Shown here piece after piece: positions 34,101 to 37,018 of a stretch of DNA of 37,018 nt. Each line of letters starts with the position of its first letter. Positions within the stretch are counted from its first letter, which is position 1. Source of the DNA: Collodictyon triciliatum. Lineage: Eukaryota > CRuMs. A program made the translations under genes and the position numbers. Under the pieces are notes generated by a model. That model was given only the letters and a program-made list of their open reading frames with translations. It had not been told where the DNA came from and ran no database searches. Where the stretch lies: assembly GCA_043381765.1 (NCBI GenBank), contig JBHJMP010000034.1:1-37018 (forward strand), in the 5' to 3' direction.

Positions 34101-37018
34101 TGGTTGCAATAGCAGTTTACATTGAAGAGTCTCGCGTCAACATCGATATATTTGAAGATGAACTGGACAAAGTTATACCCGAGAAATACATCGACACCCA
34201 GTCTCTTTCGATAGTATATTTCATTCTTCAAGTAAGTTGATGAATTTTTTTTGAACTTTTTTTGTTGAAAACAAAAAGCATATCAAGCTATGCTATACTT
34301 TTTTATTTTTTTATTTTTTATTGTTGTTTCCAACACACATGTAAATTATCATTATCATTATCATTATTATGTTTACTTTCTGATCACATTATTCTATTTC
34401 AGAGTATAATTGGCATCAGCTGTATGTTCGCTTTCATGAAAGTGTTCAAGTTCTTCCGCCTGAATAATCGGTTGAATCTCCTTGGCCAAACTCTGAGCCT
34501 TGCTTTAGGAGACTTGCTAGCCTATGTGCTTATTTTCATCATCATTTTCATCGCCTTTTCCTTCCAAGGGTAAGTCCTGTTTTTAACTTCTTTTTTCCCT
34601 TACACCGAAGCTCTCTAGCTTAACATCTTATTGTTATGAAATTTTGCGGTTTTTACATTAGTATTTCTTAATTCTTTGTATTCACCATCAGCTATTACTA
34701 CTTTGGCTACCAAGTGAAAGATTTTCACAATTTCCCGTCGTCTTTGATCTCCACGTTTCTCATTCTCTCTGGAAATAATGAATATGATTCATGGAGAACT
34801 GCAAGTCCTGTGCTGGCCCCAGTCTTTTTCTTGCTTTTCGTGATATTAATTATCTTGATTCTGGGTAAACAAACAAAACTACGATAGCAATAAGTCCAAT
34901 AATTATAAGATATCCTTATATTGACATATTTCAAGAAAATTAAGAGGCATGTCAACTTGTCATTATATTAATTGTGGAAAACACTTTAGTGAATATGTTC
35001 GTTGCTATTTTGAGCGAATATTACGAGCAGGCGAAAGAAGACTCCAGAAAGAAGGCTGAAGAGCAAAAAGAACATTTTGGCGGCGAAACTGACTACGATA
35101 TCTTCCAAGTACAAACTTTTTAAAAAAAATCCTGATGCATACTTCGGCCAAAGACATTTTTTTCTTACATCAGTCAAATAGCGTATTGCATCGATCTGGC
35201 CACACATTCAAAGATTCCGTGGACAAGCATTTGTCAAACTCTACACTGTACGATTTATATCGCAAACATATATTACTACTACCCAGCTACTAACTAGATT
35301 GCCCTGGCAACCTGTCTAGAACGACCCCGTCTTTATTATTTACGTTGATAAAGCGTCTTCTAACCTGGAGAAAATTGAAAAAGCAATTGAAGACATTCCT
35401 TCTGTTAAGGTTCGTGATATGTTAATATGTAATTTTAACTAAAATAAATTGGACCAGCTCTCACATTACAATGTTAATGGTATATTTATGCCGGGAATTC
35501 CAATGTCAAGCTAGTGTCACCCAAAAGTTTTATAATATAATTTTTTGACTTAATCTCATCTGGACTCATCTAGTTTCTTTTGTTTAAATCAAATGGAGTG
35601 GACTCAAAAGGACTCTTAAGTGTTCTCAGTGAAAAGCAGTGCCAATTTTCACCATCTTCATCTCCATACCCCTATGTTCTCAGTCTTTCAAGAGTCGATT
35701 TGAATAATTTGAAAGAAGAGGTTTTTACTAGGCCAATCGTATTACAAATTTTGATAATTGCAGCTGAACTTATCGTTGTATTTCATTTCATTCCATTCTG
35801 TATTATAATCACGACAGCAGAATCTAAATGTTATTTTTATACGTATATAATTATGCTGTACAAAGCAACTCTTTATTTATACATATCAATAGTTGCCTGA
35901 CACTTGGGGAGATGTTGAAAAAGTGCGTGAAATACTGGGGAAGAACTCGTTCATTCTCTATCGGTCTCTCGATGATTTCAATGTTGACCAGTCCCTTTTC
36001 CTTCACATGGATATCTATCATCACCTCCGATTCACGAAAGAAATCCTGGACTCTTTATGGATTGAACGAATGACCCTAAAGGCCCATGTTCCTAAATTTG
36101 TCACTGACTCCCAAGTGAGTGATTCACGAATTTATTTCATGGTGCGCAGACAGTTAGTCATAGAATTCGACATTTAACCGAGCTACTTGATAGATTGAGA
36201 GGATTCTACGCAAGGTTATTGCCCAGGAGGAATTCAATCGCCGCTCGATGAACGAAAATAGTGAAAATATCAATGGAAAAACTTTTTACGAATTTATAAA
36301 GGTAAATAGGTAATGATATCGAATATTCTATGGACTGTTTCCCCAACAGACCAAATTCTAAAAATAAATAAATAATAATAATGAAAAACTGGTGCTTGTA
36401 TGAACGCCTAGAGAATGAAAGCAGACAAAGGACTGGATTCGCTGGAAGATAAATCTATCGACTCCATGGTGCAAGAATTCATGGAGGAAAAGCAAAAGTC
36501 ATCTGGCCATCTTCACCTACGTTTTGATGAATTTGTGCGAGAACTGAAAATGTATGTATCTCTGAAAAAGTCACTCGACTACTTTGAATCGAATAAAGGG
36601 AAAAAAAAAGTCACTCGACTAACTCTTGACACTTGTGTGTACTAAGATTATCAACTCACGTCGTGTAGGCAATTTCATGAACAAGGATTAATTCCCTTAT
36701 CCTATTTTAATATCTATCTCTTAGTGACTTGTCCATGTCGGACCCAGAATCAGCTAGTGAAAAGACTATGTCAGACCTTGCCCTGGAAGTGTATCGTATC
36801 TTTAAAATGTTCCCGCAGTCATGCTTCGCTCCGATGAAAGCGGTATCCATCAAATAGCAAGGGAACAATCCCTAAATATACATTTGTTACATCTAACATA
36901 TACCTCCTTTTTGTAGTCAGATTATGAGCACATTTTGAGAACAAATGCCGTTCTTTTATATATCGCGTAGGAACTCGCTATCCAACGCTACAAACCACGA
37001 ACTATCAACACGTCTGGG
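31139..37018 (+). CDS. PKD2: Polycystin-2-like (TRPP) cation channel, possibly 3'-truncated
   Basis: Six-TM nonselective cation channel subunit, in other eukaryotes in cilia or ER. Exons: 31139-31361, 31590-31792, 31904-31963, 32271-32285, 32431-32636, 32859-33018, 33196-33288, 33477-33544, 33649-33739, 33826-33891, 34085-34231, 34403-34569, 34692-34864, 34990-35108, 35182-35247, 35320-35409, 35574-35720, 35893-36114, 36194-36301, 36412-36551, 36725-36842, then 36971 onward (or 36917-36970 with stop TAG). TM1 near residues 118-138 (YFMYLLFFIILILWIMP). Lumenal TOP domain keeps LLGLPLLRQIRVKPSKC, PFGPP and VWIDRSTRAVAIDF, with N-glycosylation sequons NYT and NNT. TM2-TM6 follow (about residues 350-565); SLSLALGDLLAY-type S5 linker and LVNMFVAILSEYYEQAKEDS end S6. 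The cytosolic tail is charged. Start may be further upstream because an acceptor AG precedes the ATG. Confidence 0.9.
32271..32285 (+). other. 15-nt microexon of the polycystin gene
   Basis: GAAAAATTCTATGAA flanked by tcattag and gtaagt, phase 0 on both sides. It adds EKFYE before FLSTTIYEG, which aligns with the aromatic M-E-D-F-W-K-F segment of polycystin-2 at the start of the TOP domain. Strong splice sites on both sides make it credible. Confidence 0.65.
32331..32378. repeat. (CTCCTT)n microsatellite in polycystin intron
   Basis: Six to seven CTCCTT/CTCCTC units, sense-strand pyrimidine, in intron 32286-32430. Confidence 0.85.
34692..34864 (+). other. Polycystin pore and S6 exon
   Basis: Encodes YYYFGYQVKDFHNFPSSL, pore helix ISTFLILSG, then NNEYDSWRTA and the S6 helix VFFLLFVILIILILV. 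It aligns with the polycystin-2 pore in which FGTQVDDF, the L-G-D filter and the S6 helix occur in the same order and spacing. Here the filter reads L-S-G-N-N, without the acidic residue. Confidence 0.85.

Noticed and set aside
35174-35247. Reading SNSVLHRSG for the exon after the polycystin S6
   Set aside because: It ends in phase 2 and cannot join exon 35320. Starting at 35182 gives RIASIWPHIQRF in phase 0 with the same strong donor.

Overview
The window reads as nuclear DNA of an intron-dense, AT-rich eukaryote, probably a free-living protist. Introns follow GT-AG rules, are mostly about 35-400 nt long, and are full of simple repeats. TAG and TGA end the recognised genes and exons avoid TAA in frame, so the standard code fits. 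A foraminiferan or related rhizarian such as Reticulomyxa would match this style of intron and microsatellite, but that is a guess from texture, not an identification. No bacterial features (operons, Shine-Dalgarno sites, tRNA or rRNA genes, CRISPR) were found. Exons below were found by reading all frames, matching conserved motifs and requiring splice phases to agree. No alignment program was run.

Layout, all recognised genes on the + strand: (1) 141-1716, ATG101, a core subunit of the autophagy-initiation (ULK1/ATG13) complex, 8 exons. (2) 1830-4287, mitochondrial methionyl-tRNA formyltransferase, 9 exons, with a clear N-terminal presequence. It starts only 113 nt after the ATG101 stop. (3) 4758-28952, a giant BEACH-family gene of the neurobeachin/LRBA/NBEAL type: armadillo-like N-terminus, ConA-like lectin domain, DUF4704-like helical region, PH-BEACH, BEACH and WD40 propeller. 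At least 74 ordinary exons are visible, plus 11 cassette exons, about 3,440 codons in all, with parts lost in assembly gaps. (4) 29266-30540, a decayed minus-strand non-LTR retrotransposon 3' end. (5) 31139 to the window end, a polycystin-2 (TRPP) channel gene, at least 21 exons, 3' end possibly outside the window.

The most unusual feature is inside the BEACH gene. Between the BEACH domain and the main WD40 blades lie 11 exons (23822-26836) coding five tandem beta-sandwich (Ig/filamin-like) modules, exactly 539 codons. Both ends are in phase 1 and so are all borders between modules, so the whole block can be spliced in or left out without changing the WD40 frame. I know of no BEACH protein with such an insert. 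The block is bounded by two assembly gaps, so its linkage must be confirmed.

Other points: the polycystin pore has a substituted selectivity filter, the ATG101 WF-finger tryptophan appears to be leucine, and the introns carry a striking load of pyrimidine-rich microsatellites on the sense strand. The genes do not form a pathway, although ATG101 and large BEACH proteins both act in membrane trafficking and autophagy in other eukaryotes.
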